Positions 29,101 through 38,390 of a stretch of DNA of 64,000 nt are shown here, piece after piece. The notes under the pieces were generated by a model that saw only the letters and a program-made list of their open reading frames with translations, ran no database searches and had not been told where the DNA came from. The position numbers and the translations under genes are program-made. The stretch comes from Gelidibacter mesophilus DSM 14095 (GTDB taxonomy: Bacteria; Bacteroidota; Bacteroidia; Flavobacteriales; Flavobacteriaceae), in NCBI RefSeq assembly GCF_000423005.1, contig NZ_AUHD01000004.1, positions 248,001-312,000 on the forward strand. Reading direction: 5' to 3'. How positions within the stretch are numbered: the stretch's first letter is position 1; the number at the start of each line of letters is the position of its first letter.

Positions 29101-31275
29101 TTATTCTTTTAGGATGTCTATCACGCCTCCGGATTCAAAAAGATGATAAGGAATAATATAGTCCTCCAACTGGACGCTATTGACCTCGATGCCTTTCAAT
29201 ACCCTGGACTTTCCATCATGGGTAATCAGCAATTCCTTTCCATTATTCAGTTTCCATTTAACGGCATCAAAAATAGGGATGGTGACCACATACTCATTAT
29301 TTGCTACCGACAATGGGTAGAGGCCCAATGCCGAAAAGACATACCAAGAAGACAATTCCCCGGCATCATCCATACCTGCTAGTGCTAGCTCATATTCGCC
29401 GACGCCATGATAATCCTTTAAAAGTTTATCAATAATTTTCTGGGATTTTTCTGGCTTATCAATAAAATAATATGAAAATGGGGCTTCATGATCGGGCTGA
29501 TTGCCATGGCAATATTGTCCTAAAAACCCAGAAATATTTCGTGCAATATGTTTAGGGTTCCAAGGCAAGCTGAAAAGCGAATCCAACTTTTTCTCAAAAG
29601 GCTCATTTCCGCCATATAAATCCACCAGGCCCGGCATATCGTGTGGTACGTAAAACGATACTTGCCAACCGTTTGCTTCACGGTACATGTATTCATAATA
29701 AGGGTAAGTGGGATCAAAGGGCGTTACCCAATCTCCGTTTTTCAACCTTCCTCGCATAAAATTGGTCTTGGAATCAAAAACATTTTTATAATTTTTTGAT
29801 CGCTTCATCAAGTCATCATGATGTTCAGTATCTCCCAATGATTTTGCCAATAATGCCAAAGCGTAATCATCATGTGCAAATTCCAAGGTTTTGGAAACAC
29901 CGGCAGTTGTCACGGTTTCTGTTTTTGGATTCTTGACCACAGGCTCCGAAATGTATCCTTTTTCTATATATTCTTTGATATGGGGCCGTGTGCCCCCTTC
30001 TTTGTAAGCATTGTTCAAAAGCAGTTCATACGCCTTATCGACATTAAAGTTTTTAATTCCTTTAAAATAGGAACTTGCTATAAAAGGCGCTGCATGGTCT
30101 CCGTGAAAAAAAGTAGGCATAAAGCCTGTTATGTTTCCACGGTCTACCAACGACTGTATCACATCTCCCGTCACTTCTGGCTGGATCATCCCCAACAGCA
30201 CCAGTTTATTGCGATAGGTATCCCACAAGGATGAAATGGTGTAATATTTGAATTTTTCAGTTCTTGTTTTACCTGCTTCGTTAGTGAACTGACCGTTCAC
30301 ATCGCTTCTGAGCGCAGGCCATAAAAATACCCGGTACAACGAACTGTAAAAAAGCATTTTTTCTTTTTCAGTGCCTCCGGAAACTTCAATTCGAGATAAT
30401 ATTTTATTCCATTCTTCAGCGCCATTTTTGTGTATCTCATCAAAATTACGATGACCGATTTCCTGCATGAGATTCTTTTTGGCATTGGCTTTACTTACAA
30501 ATGACAAGCCAATTTTTAAAGTCACAGTGCTTTGGTTGTCTGCCTTTAAATGTACAATGGCATGACCCTCCTTTTCATCTTCAATAATTTCCAGAGTGTT
30601 TATGTCTTCAGATAGGATGGTATAAAAATAAATTTTATCTCTTCCCATATCTTGAACACCATCAAGTTCACGGGCGCTGATTTGGTTGATCTCCCACGAC
30701 TCTACGCGATTGTTGGATTTAGAAAGATCAAAAAGTATTTTTTTATCCTTAGTGTTTTCAAAAGTATACTCATGGAAACCAGCTCTTAACGTAGATGTCA
30801 AACGCACCTCCACTTTATAATCTTCAAGAAACACCTGGTAGTATGCGGGAGATGCACTTTCGTTTTCATGTGAAAATCTGGATTTATAAGGGTATTTTTT
30901 GGCATTTGAAAGTGGCAAAATAGGAATATTACATAAATTCCAATGGCCTTTGTTGGTATGGGTAAAACCTAAAATTTCAGAATCTTCATATTGGTAGCCT
31001 GCACCTGTATGGTATTCGGTGATGGGGCTTAGTTGGATCATGGCATTGGGCAGCGATGCTCCCGGAAAGGTTAGTCCTGCCCATACCCGCCAATTTTCTG
31101 GTGGGGTATAGCCGATAAATGCCGGATCCGTGAGGGGCGCGGTCCCTAGAAACGGATTTACATAAGTTAATGGTTCTTTAAGGAATTCGTGCTTTTTTTC
31201 AGTTTGGGCATTGTTTTTAAAAGAAGACAATAAAACAATGACGAGTAATAGTGACAAGTTATGTATCTGTTGCAT
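29101..31275 (-). CDS. GH92 family alpha-mannosidase-like enzyme, divergent, Gln at the acid position
   Basis: I prefer the ATG at 31275 (MQQIHNLSLLLVIVLLSSF, a signal peptide) to the one at 31299. The protein has GH92 features (TYVNPFLGTAPLTDP, SSLWDTYRNK, YVPHDMPGLVDLYGG, MDDAGELSSWYVFSALGLYP). The usual HGNEP is HGNQP with Q593 (coordinates 29497-29499), and the context HGNQPDHEAPFSYYF differs from both other copies. The N-terminal part also departs from the family, with an insertion in DPAFIGYTPPENWRVWAG. It may act on a substrate with a good leaving group such as a phosphodiester, or on another linkage. It is the middle gene of the minus-strand unit. Confidence 0.9.
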   Translation of the reverse strand: MQQIHNLSLLLVIVLLSSFKNNAQTEKKHEFLKEPLTYVNPFLGTAPLTDPAFIGYTPPENWRVWAGLTFPGASLPNAMIQLSPITEYHTGAGYQYEDSEILGFTHTNKGHWNLCNIPILPLSNAKKYPYKSRFSHENESASPAYYQVFLEDYKVEVRLTSTLRAGFHEYTFENTKDKKILFDLSKSNNRVESWEINQISARELDGVQDMGRDKIYFYTILSEDINTLEIIEDEKEGHAIVHLKADNQSTVTLKIGLSFVSKANAKKNLMQEIGHRNFDEIHKNGAEEWNKILSRIEVSGGTEKEKMLFYSSLYRVFLWPALRSDVNGQFTNEAGKTRTEKFKYYTISSLWDTYRNKLVLLGMIQPEVTGDVIQSLVDRGNITGFMPTFFHGDHAAPFIASSYFKGIKNFNVDKAYELLLNNAYKEGGTRPHIKEYIEKGYISEPVVKNPKTETVTTAGVSKTLEFAHDDYALALLAKSLGDTEHHDDLMKRSKNYKNVFDSKTNFMRGRLKNGDWVTPFDPTYPYYEYMYREANGWQVSFYVPHDMPGLVDLYGGNEPFEKKLDSLFSLPWNPKHIARNISGFLGQYCHGNQPDHEAPFSYYFIDKPEKSQKIIDKLLKDYHGVGEYELALAGMDDAGELSSWYVFSALGLYPLSVANNEYVVTIPIFDAVKWKLNNGKELLITHDGKSRVLKGIEVNSVQLEDYIIPYHLFESGGVIDILKE

Positions 31276-31372
31276 GTGATTGTTTTTAATTTCCTGCAAA
31301 TTTTACTAACGAATGGAACGGACTATTGAGCATTAACATGTAACCTAGCCCTAGATTTCCTTATCAGGATAT

Positions 31373-32797
31373 TTAGGTCAGCAATTCTGGTTGTTCCTTG
31401 TACGTCTTCCATAAAAACTCACCAAATAAGGTATTAGCCCAAGCAAACCATGATCTTGTAAAGTTTTTAGGATCATCTTTATGGAAGGTCTCATGCATAA
31501 AGCCTGTATCGCCATGGGTTGCTTTTAACATGGCAATGCATTCTTTTATTTCCTTGGGATTATCACTGGTCAACCCCCGCATGGTTATTGCCATAGGCCA
31601 AATCATATTTACACCCACATGTGGCCCTCCGATACCTTCTGCTGCCTTTCCTTTATAGAAAAACGGATTGTCCAAGGATAAGACAAATTCACGTGTGTTT
31701 TTATATACCAAATCGTTTTTATCGATAGCATCAAGATAGGGCAACGACAATAAACTAGGAACGTTGGCATCATCCATTAACAAATGGTTTCCGTAGCCAT
31801 CAACTTCAAAAGCATAAATGTTACCGTATTTAGGATGGTTTACAATAGCGTAGTCCTGTAGTGCTTGCTTAACCTCTGCAGCCAATGCCCTTAATTCTTT
31901 GGACAAGGCGGCATCGCCTGTTAAACTATCAATCATCTCCGCTGCCTGGGTTAAGCTTACCACCGCAAAAAAATTAGAAGGGACCAAGAATGAAAATACC
32001 GTAGCGTCATCACTTGGCCTAAAGGCTGAACAAATCAATCCCACTGGTTTTACTGGATAACCATAACCTTTTAAAACTCTTGTATCCGTGCCATGAGGAG
32101 TAGTGCGCTGAAAATGATAAGGGTTAGAACCATTCTTTTCTTGTTGATCCTTAAATACTTTTAAAATGGCATTTATGGATTTTTGCCAGTCTGCATCAAA
32201 GGGTGACGTGTCTCCAGTGGTTTTCCAGTAATTGTAAGCCAATCGTATCGGGTAGCATAAGGAATCGATTTCATATTTACGTTCATGAACGCCGGGTAAC
32301 ATGTCTGTATGGTCTGTCGTCCATTCACCTTTTTTATTCGGATCATCATAAAACGCATTGGCATACGGATCTATAAGAATGTATTGGATTTGAGTATTTA
32401 TAACCCCTGCAATTAAAGCCATAAGATCGTTATCTTTTTTTGCGAATGCCAGATAGGGCCACACTTGTGCAGAGCTATCCCGTAACCACATGGCATCGAT
32501 ATCGCCAGTGATGACATAAGTTTGTGATTTCCCATTTTTTCTGCTAAATGTTACCGTGGTATCCAAAGTATTTGGAAAACAATTGTTGAACAACCATGAG
32601 AGCTCTTCGTCCTTTACATTTTTTTGAAACTCCCTGATAGCATCTTCTATAACTTGGCTTACAAAATGCCTTTCTTTTTCATGAACCCGTATAACAGGAA
32701 AGCTCTTAAAAAGGCCAGTTGCCATAATATTTGTTGGAGCTATCATAGTCATTGCACCAAAAAGAGCTGTGTTCTGTATAAATTTTCTTCGTTCCAT
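31373..32797 (-). CDS. GH125 family exo-alpha-1,6-mannosidase, possible Tat signal
   Basis: The 474-residue protein spans the GH125 (alpha/alpha)6 barrel with the signature motifs GDIDAMWLRDS, WTTDHTDM, LMDDANVPSLL, GPHVGVNMIWPM and FMHETFH (likely catalytic base). Known members are inverting exo-alpha-1,6-mannosidases that trim the mannan or N-glycan core. The N-terminus ERRKFIQNTALFGA resembles a twin-arginine signal rather than a Sec signal, which would imply folding before export to the periplasm. It is the first gene of the minus-strand unit; the gap upstream carries the perfect LacI-type palindrome. Confidence 0.94.
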   Translation of the reverse strand: MERRKFIQNTALFGAMTMIAPTNIMATGLFKSFPVIRVHEKERHFVSQVIEDAIREFQKNVKDEELSWLFNNCFPNTLDTTVTFSRKNGKSQTYVITGDIDAMWLRDSSAQVWPYLAFAKKDNDLMALIAGVINTQIQYILIDPYANAFYDDPNKKGEWTTDHTDMLPGVHERKYEIDSLCYPIRLAYNYWKTTGDTSPFDADWQKSINAILKVFKDQQEKNGSNPYHFQRTTPHGTDTRVLKGYGYPVKPVGLICSAFRPSDDATVFSFLVPSNFFAVVSLTQAAEMIDSLTGDAALSKELRALAAEVKQALQDYAIVNHPKYGNIYAFEVDGYGNHLLMDDANVPSLLSLPYLDAIDKNDLVYKNTREFVLSLDNPFFYKGKAAEGIGGPHVGVNMIWPMAITMRGLTSDNPKEIKECIAMLKATHGDTGFMHETFHKDDPKNFTRSWFAWANTLFGEFLWKTYKEQPELLT

Positions 32798-33249
32798 AGT
32801 TGATTTTGTTATAAATAATATTATTATAAAAGTTTAGCATTGTATTACTTTGTAGGAACCTCAATAGCAAAAGCCCTCTCGAATACACACGGAAGACATA
32901 TTGACACCTTAGCTCAGCTGAAAATATCGGCCTACGAAACTAGTGTTATAAAAAGTAGTTGCGTCAAGTTTTAATAAAGCGACAACAGCTTCTTAATCAA
33001 TAACCTTATAAACAGTGAAAGTGATTTTTCATGCATAAAGTAAATCGATTTACCAAATATATAAATAATATAATAAGACTTAAAAACTATTATCAAAAAG
33101 ATAGCTGGATATTGTATGACTTGAGGGCTGTTCTCAATAAGCCACAACGTATTTTAACCTCAACGATCCATACATGAAGGAATGTTGTGTCCAATGAACA
33201 TATTTTCTTATAATTGAGTATGGAAAATAAAAATCCATATCTAAATTAA
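32798..33249. other. Regulatory gap between GH125 and the LacI gene
   Basis: This 452-base gap contains no supportable gene. It holds the perfect palindrome at 33040-33053 and must contain the GH125 promoter. The rest (for example 33110-33240) shows no recognised element. Confidence 0.6.
33040..33053. promoter_or_regulatory. Perfect CG-centred palindrome, likely LacI-family operator
   Basis: GTAAATCGATTTAC is a perfect 14-base palindrome with the central CG typical of LacI-family sites. It shares the TAAA-TCG core with the two 16-mers upstream of PUL B susC and GH43. It lies 243 bases before the GH125 start and beside the gene for a LacI-type regulator. Confidence 0.75.
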
Positions 33250-34272
33250 TTACCTAGATGAATCCCGGATTTTAAGACTAGTTTTTAAGGTAATTTTTTT
33301 AGGGTGCGTTTGCTTTTTGCCCTCTTTTATCAAACCGAGCATCAACCCCATTAAAGATTGTGCTATGTCGACATGTGGTTGGCTTATGGCAGTAATGGAG
33401 GGGGTATAAAATTCGAAAAATTCAAGGTCATCAAAAGACACGATCCCCAGATTTTTGGAATGATCAGGGAAATATTTTTTCATTACCCCGAGTCCGCTAA
33501 TTGCTAAGTAATTTGTTGCGAAATAAAGAGCGTCTAATTGAGGGTTCTCTTCAATAAAATTTCTAATATCTTCTTCATCTTTCTTTCTAGTGGAAGAAAC
33601 ATCATTTAAAGGCACCTTTAATATAAGTTCTGTAAAACCATTAGTGTGTATTGCCTCTTTGTACCCATTAAGCCTGTCCAACATTTGGGTCTGTTCCAAA
33701 TCTGTTGTAATAAATCCAATGTTTTTGAATTTATTAACGATAAGGTGCATTGTAGCATTAAAAGAAGCTTCTTTATTATCGACTATGATATGATTGCAAT
33801 CTAAATCAGGAAAATACCGATCGAACAGAATTACAGGAATTTTCTCAACTATTAGTTCCTTAATTTTCGGCATTAATCCTGGGGAAGGTATTATTATATA
33901 GCCGTCTACTTTTATGTTTTTATATAAATTAATGAGTTCTATCGATTTGGTGTCGTTATTATCATTGGTACAAAAAATAACCTTATACCCTTTTTTATAG
34001 GCTAGACTTTCAATAATTGTGGCAAGTTTTGCAAAAAAATAGTAAAAATCCTCGACCATAAAAACGATGATCTTCGTTTTTCCCGTTCTTAAACCTTGGG
34101 CAAGTTGGCTGGGTTTATAATTTATTGATTCAGCGTAATTTAAAATTTTCTCCGTAACTACTTTAGAAATTCTTTTCTCTTCTGCTTTCCCGTTCAAAAC
34201 AAAAGAAACGGTAGTAATAGACACTCCTATTTCTTTTGCGATATCCTTGATTGAGTAAGTTTTATTCTTCAT
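33250..34272 (-). CDS. LacI-family transcriptional regulator of PUL B
   Basis: The protein begins MKNKTYSIKDIAKEIGVSITTVSFVLNG from the ATG at 34272 (an in-frame ATG at 34290 adds six residues). It has the LacI helix-turn-helix (about 5-50), the hinge NYKPSQLAQGLRTGK, and a periplasmic-binding-protein-like sensor domain (about 60-340). Such regulators bind a sugar or sugar phosphate inside the cell. Its place at the end of PUL B and the three matching CG-centred sites make it the likely repressor or activator of the mannan genes. The inducer is unknown; mannose or a manno-oligosaccharide is a reasonable guess. Confidence 0.93.
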   Translation of the reverse strand: MKNKTYSIKDIAKEIGVSITTVSFVLNGKAEEKRISKVVTEKILNYAESINYKPSQLAQGLRTGKTKIIVFMVEDFYYFFAKLATIIESLAYKKGYKVIFCTNDNNDTKSIELINLYKNIKVDGYIIIPSPGLMPKIKELIVEKIPVILFDRYFPDLDCNHIIVDNKEASFNATMHLIVNKFKNIGFITTDLEQTQMLDRLNGYKEAIHTNGFTELILKVPLNDVSSTRKKDEEDIRNFIEENPQLDALYFATNYLAISGLGVMKKYFPDHSKNLGIVSFDDLEFFEFYTPSITAISQPHVDIAQSLMGLMLGLIKEGKKQTHPKKITLKTSLKIRDSSR

Positions 34273-34290
34273 TAGATTATTTTTCACCAA

Positions 34291-35082
34291 GTTTCATGAT
34301 TGAAATGATTATTAAGTTAGTCAAACTTACAATTCTCTCCATTTAATATTTAGCATAAACTAATTAATTTCACTCAAATCTTGAGTGTAATAGTGGTTTT
34401 ATTTTTTTTAACATCCAATTCAAACTTAACTTCAGGAATCCATCAAAAAGTATCTATCATATTACTTATTGCTTCTTCTTGATATTTCGGTTCTGAAAGA
34501 TTCTTCCACCAATGGCATATGTTGTTACATCTGGATTCGCTGGAGAATATATCAAATATGTATCAATTACCAAAATTCTTAAGAGGTGCGTGATTCGGTG
34601 AGCTCACTTCATGAATAATTTATAATTACTTAATTATCAATGTATTAAATTTTTGAAAATAGTCCCTCTTTCTCCGCTGAAAAGCCCCGAAACACTAGTG
34701 TTTACGGGGCTTTGTTTTTGTGGGTAACTGTTGTTTTTAATCTTCCGCTTTATGCAAGAAAATAAAAATTCTAATTAATTTCTTTCCTATTTTCTATTCT
34801 TAATAATATAGAATAATAATGTAGAAACCGAAGTGTTTATGAAGTTTGTTATATGCTTGTTCAGGATTTCTTTTTGGGATCAATTTATTAATCCCTCTTT
34901 GTCAAATAAAATACTAATAGTCAATTAATTGTATTTTTTATGTGAATTTTTGAACTGATATAAAATCAATGATTATTAAAACCAACTGGACGGAAACTCC
35001 ACATATATCAAGGAAATTTCATTTTTTAGGAATATTCCTACTGTCGCTCTCGATTACATATTCTCAATTGTCAATTTTCTTC
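34291..35082. other. Non-coding gap between the LacI gene and the ABC transporter
   Basis: About 790 bases without a supportable gene. The notable content is a tRNA-Ser 3'-end-like stretch and hairpin at 34661-34720. A short plus-strand frame near 34505-34590 (LPPMAYVVTSGFAGEYI) looks protein-like but is not recognisable. Confidence 0.5.
34661..34720. repeat. tRNA-Ser 3'-end-like stretch plus hairpin, copy 1
   Basis: AGTCCCTCTTTCTCCGCTGA (34661-34680) has the form of the last bases of a bacterial tRNA-Ser (T-arm strand, acceptor strand, discriminator). It is followed by a long hairpin, GCCCCG AAACAC TA GTGTTT A CGGGGC, and a T-run (34681-34719). No tRNA body lies upstream. The hairpin part recurs with changes at 39591-39631. 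It may be a terminator, an attachment-site scar, or both. Confidence 0.5.
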
Positions 35083-35769
35083 TTACTCCGATGGAAACTC
35101 GTTAAGTGTTGACTTAATTTTTCCTGCATCCATGTGAATGATTCGGGTGGATAATCTTTCGGCTTCGTCGCTGTCATGAGTGACCATCACAAAAGTAGTA
35201 TTCAGCTTTTGATGAATGTTTTTCACTAAAACTTGCAGGTTCATTCGCGTTTCAGCATCAAGTGCCGAAAAAGGCTCATCCATTAATACTATTTCCGGGT
35301 TGTGCGCAATGGCTCTGAGGATACCTACCCGCTGACGTTGTCCTCCACTTAGTGTGTCAGGAAATTTTTTTAAAATGCTACGGTCTAAGTTGACCAGTGG
35401 TAGAAGTTCGTTGATCCGCTCCTCACTATCTTTGGCGCCACCTTCAATCAGATTGAGGCAATAGCACATGTTTTGATAGGCTGTTAAATGAGGAAAAAGG
35501 GCTCCTTCCTGAAGCACATAACCCATTTTACGCCTCAGCTGATGCAATTCCCAATCAGCCATATTTTTGTTTAAAATTTCAATTTCTCCCTCGCGTCGTG
35601 GTAGCAGGCCATTGATTAATCTCAACAATGTTGACTTTCCACAACCACTTTTTCCAGTAAGGCAAATAAATTCGCCTTTATCAACAGAAAAAGAGATGTT
35701 ATTCAGAACACTTTGTTCCCCGTAAGAAAAGCCCACATCAGTGAAACGTATGATTGTTAAATTGCTCAT
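35083..35769 (-). CDS. OpuC-type osmolyte ABC transporter, ATP-binding protein
   Basis: The 228-residue ATPase has Walker A (TGKSGCGKST), Q-loop (YVLQEGALFPH), ABC signature (LSGGQRQRVGI), Walker B (IVLMDEPFSALD) and the switch His (VTHDSDEA). It lacks the C-terminal CBS domains found in many OpuCA or ProV proteins. It overlaps the upstream permease/binding-protein gene by four bases, so the two are co-translated. The partner suggests a choline, glycine betaine or similar quaternary amine as substrate. Confidence 0.92.
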   Translation of the reverse strand: MSNLTIIRFTDVGFSYGEQSVLNNISFSVDKGEFICLTGKSGCGKSTLLRLINGLLPRREGEIEILNKNMADWELHQLRRKMGYVLQEGALFPHLTAYQNMCYCLNLIEGGAKDSEERINELLPLVNLDRSILKKFPDTLSGGQRQRVGILRAIAHNPEIVLMDEPFSALDAETRMNLQVLVKNIHQKLNTTFVMVTHDSDEAERLSTRIIHMDAGKIKSTLNEFPSE

Positions 35770-37310
35770 TTCTGTTGTTCTTTTAAGTGTTCGAGAAATA
35801 GTTTTGCCACTATCCGAGGATCCTTTTTTAGAACTTCCACTTCATAGTTCATATTGGTCATTGTTTCGGTACTTATCTTTTGATTCAGCTTCATCAGCAG
35901 CGGCTCTAATTGAGGAAACCGCTCAAGGATTTCTATTCTAGCAATAATTCCGGCCTCGTAACTTGGGAAATAGTTTTTGTTGTCGACTAATACTTTTAAA
36001 TTCAGTGCTACAATCTTTCCATCCGTAGTAAAAGCATCAATGGCATTCACTTTGCCTTCTACAAGGGCATTATATCTCAAATTAATATCCATCTCGTGAA
36101 TTGACGAAAAATTAAACCCATAAGTCTTCACTAGACCTTTGTAAGCATCGGAGCGTTCGAAAAAATCGAACTCTGCACCAAATTTAAAATGCTGACTATA
36201 ACGCGCCAGATCTGAAAAATTCTGAATCTTAAATTTTTGAGCCAAGCTGTCAGGGATAGCCAAGGTGTAGGTGTTGTTAAAACCAAGTAATCCTAACCAT
36301 TTTAGATTATAGTTTTCTTGATACTGTTTTTGTATAAGCGAAAACTCTACATGATTATCAGTTGGCAATGGCTCTTCCAGGACACTCATCCATCCAGTTC
36401 CGGTATACTCAACATACATGTCCACTTCTCCATTTGTCATTGCCGGATGTATATTTGTAGTTCCTCCACCAATACCAAATTTCCTGACGACTTGCAGGTC
36501 TGTTTCGTTTTCAATGAGCTGCGCTATTATTTCACCTAAAATGAATTGCTCGCTTGTTGGTTTTGAGGCTACAATTATTGTATTTACATTTTTCGACTGA
36601 AGTGGTCTGGTGTATGCCGTGGCGGCAATAAAAACAACAGCTAGCAATGCCATATTTATGTACACCACAAGCTTTTGTTTTTTCGAAGCATTTTTGCTTA
36701 CTACTCTTACCAATCTATTTTCAAAAACCCCTACCCACTGGTCGCTCAAAACCGCTAATAACGATACCCCAAGTGATCCAGCAACAATCATGGGTGTATT
36801 CATTGTATTTAATCCTCTGAAGATAGCCTGTCCTAATCCTCCTGCTCCAATCAGTGCAGCCAAACCTGTTAGTGCCACCAGCATAACTGTTGTAATGCGT
36901 AAACCAGAGAGTATTGATGGTAGTGCCAGTGGAAAGTATATGTCTTTGAAAATCTGATATTTGGTAGCTCCCATTCCTTTGGCAGCTTCCACAATATCTG
37001 AACGTACTTCGCTCAAACCTGTAGATGTATTTCTTACCATAGGTAATAATCCATATAACACTAAAACGATTATAGCATTTTTAAGTCCAATACCCACCAA
37101 GGGGATTAATAAGCCAAACATGGCAATGGACGGAATGGTATAAAGAAAGTTTACTAACGGTAAAACAAATTTTCTTGATTTTGATGAATAGAACACCCAA
37201 ATACCGAGTAAAATTCCAACGATCGTTGTTATGGCAAGTGCGCCAAACGAGATCAGAATATGCTCAGACAATAGCTGTAAAAAGTACTCTTTTCGTTCAA
37301 ATATGATCAT
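35766..37310 (-). CDS. OpuC-type ABC transporter permease fused to its substrate-binding domain
   Basis: The 514-residue protein joins an inner-membrane permease (about 1-225, with the EAA motif region EAAKGMGATKYQIFKDIYFPLALPSI and several membrane helices) to an OpuAC-like binding domain (about 240-510, VASKPTSEQFILGEIIAQL and VDMYVEYTGTG). Such fusions are known for glycine betaine/choline and related thiol-betaine importers. The aromatic-box residues that would tell the ligand cannot be placed by eye. With the ATPase it forms a complete two-gene importer for compatible solutes. Confidence 0.92.
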   Translation of the reverse strand: MIIFERKEYFLQLLSEHILISFGALAITTIVGILLGIWVFYSSKSRKFVLPLVNFLYTIPSIAMFGLLIPLVGIGLKNAIIVLVLYGLLPMVRNTSTGLSEVRSDIVEAAKGMGATKYQIFKDIYFPLALPSILSGLRITTVMLVALTGLAALIGAGGLGQAIFRGLNTMNTPMIVAGSLGVSLLAVLSDQWVGVFENRLVRVVSKNASKKQKLVVYINMALLAVVFIAATAYTRPLQSKNVNTIIVASKPTSEQFILGEIIAQLIENETDLQVVRKFGIGGGTTNIHPAMTNGEVDMYVEYTGTGWMSVLEEPLPTDNHVEFSLIQKQYQENYNLKWLGLLGFNNTYTLAIPDSLAQKFKIQNFSDLARYSQHFKFGAEFDFFERSDAYKGLVKTYGFNFSSIHEMDINLRYNALVEGKVNAIDAFTTDGKIVALNLKVLVDNKNYFPSYEAGIIARIEILERFPQLEPLLMKLNQKISTETMTNMNYEVEVLKKDPRIVAKLFLEHLKEQQK

Positions 37311-38390
37311 TGTTGTGTCATTCCTTTAGGATGTTGTAGAAGCCTCAAATTCAGTATAATTTTCACTTTCTTTTTTATCAGGCCTATTCTCTTTTTATAA
37401 AATTACAGAATTTACTCTAAGCGCCATCTATGGTGTGCTCTTGTTATAAAAAAGCTAAATCATTGGCATCAAATAATTTATAGGATGGCTCTCTAAAAAT
37501 ACCCATTTAAAACTCTCATCGCCGGTGTCCGAAAAGTGACTTGGTGCTTTTTCCTTATCAACTAGTCACCATCGGATTATTCTCCCTGTTTTTAATCATG
37601 ACATGATAATCAGTGGTTGAGATGCAATTGATTGCTCTTTGTTTTAGACTTATTATAATCTATAATTTTTTTTATGTGCAAACAGAGTATTCCCAATCTT
37701 TCGAAATTCAAGAGAGATCTTATAAAAAACAATAATTTTATTGACGACATTAATTTTCCCTATTTCTTTTTTGTTATTTTAATATTGTCACCAGCCTCGC
37801 ATTTTTCTATCCTTTAACACATTCTTCCATCTTTATGAATGGAAAAAAATGTGTTGACCAATATTCCGAACGGCAGTTCTATTCCAAATCCGATTCATCT
37901 CACGATTGAATTTAAAGACTATTATCATAAATTCCCGACTTTATTAAATGTTTTTTTAATGCAGCACTAAAACATAGCACATTGTAGGCATTTGCTTTCT
38001 AAAGAAACCCATAATTTGATACTTATTAGGTAGATTCTTATATAACAGGGATGAAACTAAAACCGCAATGGAGCGTATCTTAGATATCATTCAAGACTGT
38101 AATGCAAGAATTTTATAATCTATATTTGCTAGCCACGTCAAAGATCTGGAACAAGCCTACGTCTCCAAATGGCGTGGCTGTCGTTTTATTAAAATGGATT
38201 GCCATTTAAAGCAAACATTATCCTTCAAAAAAAGATTTATAAAGATCGCTTCAAAAGTTGTCATAAAAAATAGTCTTATGGATTTATCAAAAGAATTTAC
38301 ATTCATTTAAGTGTATTGCGTCTTGGGCCAATCATAAATCAATAACGTTTGATTTTATAAAAATTAATGTAACTTAAATGGCTAACCCTA
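37311..38390. other. Long gene-poor stretch with possible remnants
   Basis: About 1.08 kb without an intact gene. It contains a hairpin-forming stretch at 37816-37855 (AACACATT..TTCCAT / ATGGAA..AATGTGTT) and a probable decayed frame at 38041-38310. The density of stops in all frames elsewhere points to non-coding or decayed DNA. Confidence 0.55.
38041..38310 (+). pseudogene. Unrecognised decayed reading frame
   Basis: One frame runs 89 codons to the TAA at 38308 with a single internal TAA at 38116-38118. The product has protein-like composition (NRDETKTAMERILDIIQDC before the stop, HVKDLEQAYVSKWRGCRFIK after it). No family is recognised and the true start is unclear. It may be a broken small gene or chance. 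Confidence 0.3.

Noticed and set aside
34661-34680. A complete tRNA-Ser gene
   Set aside because: Only the 3'-end-like 20 bases are present; the bases upstream cannot form the acceptor, D or anticodon arms.
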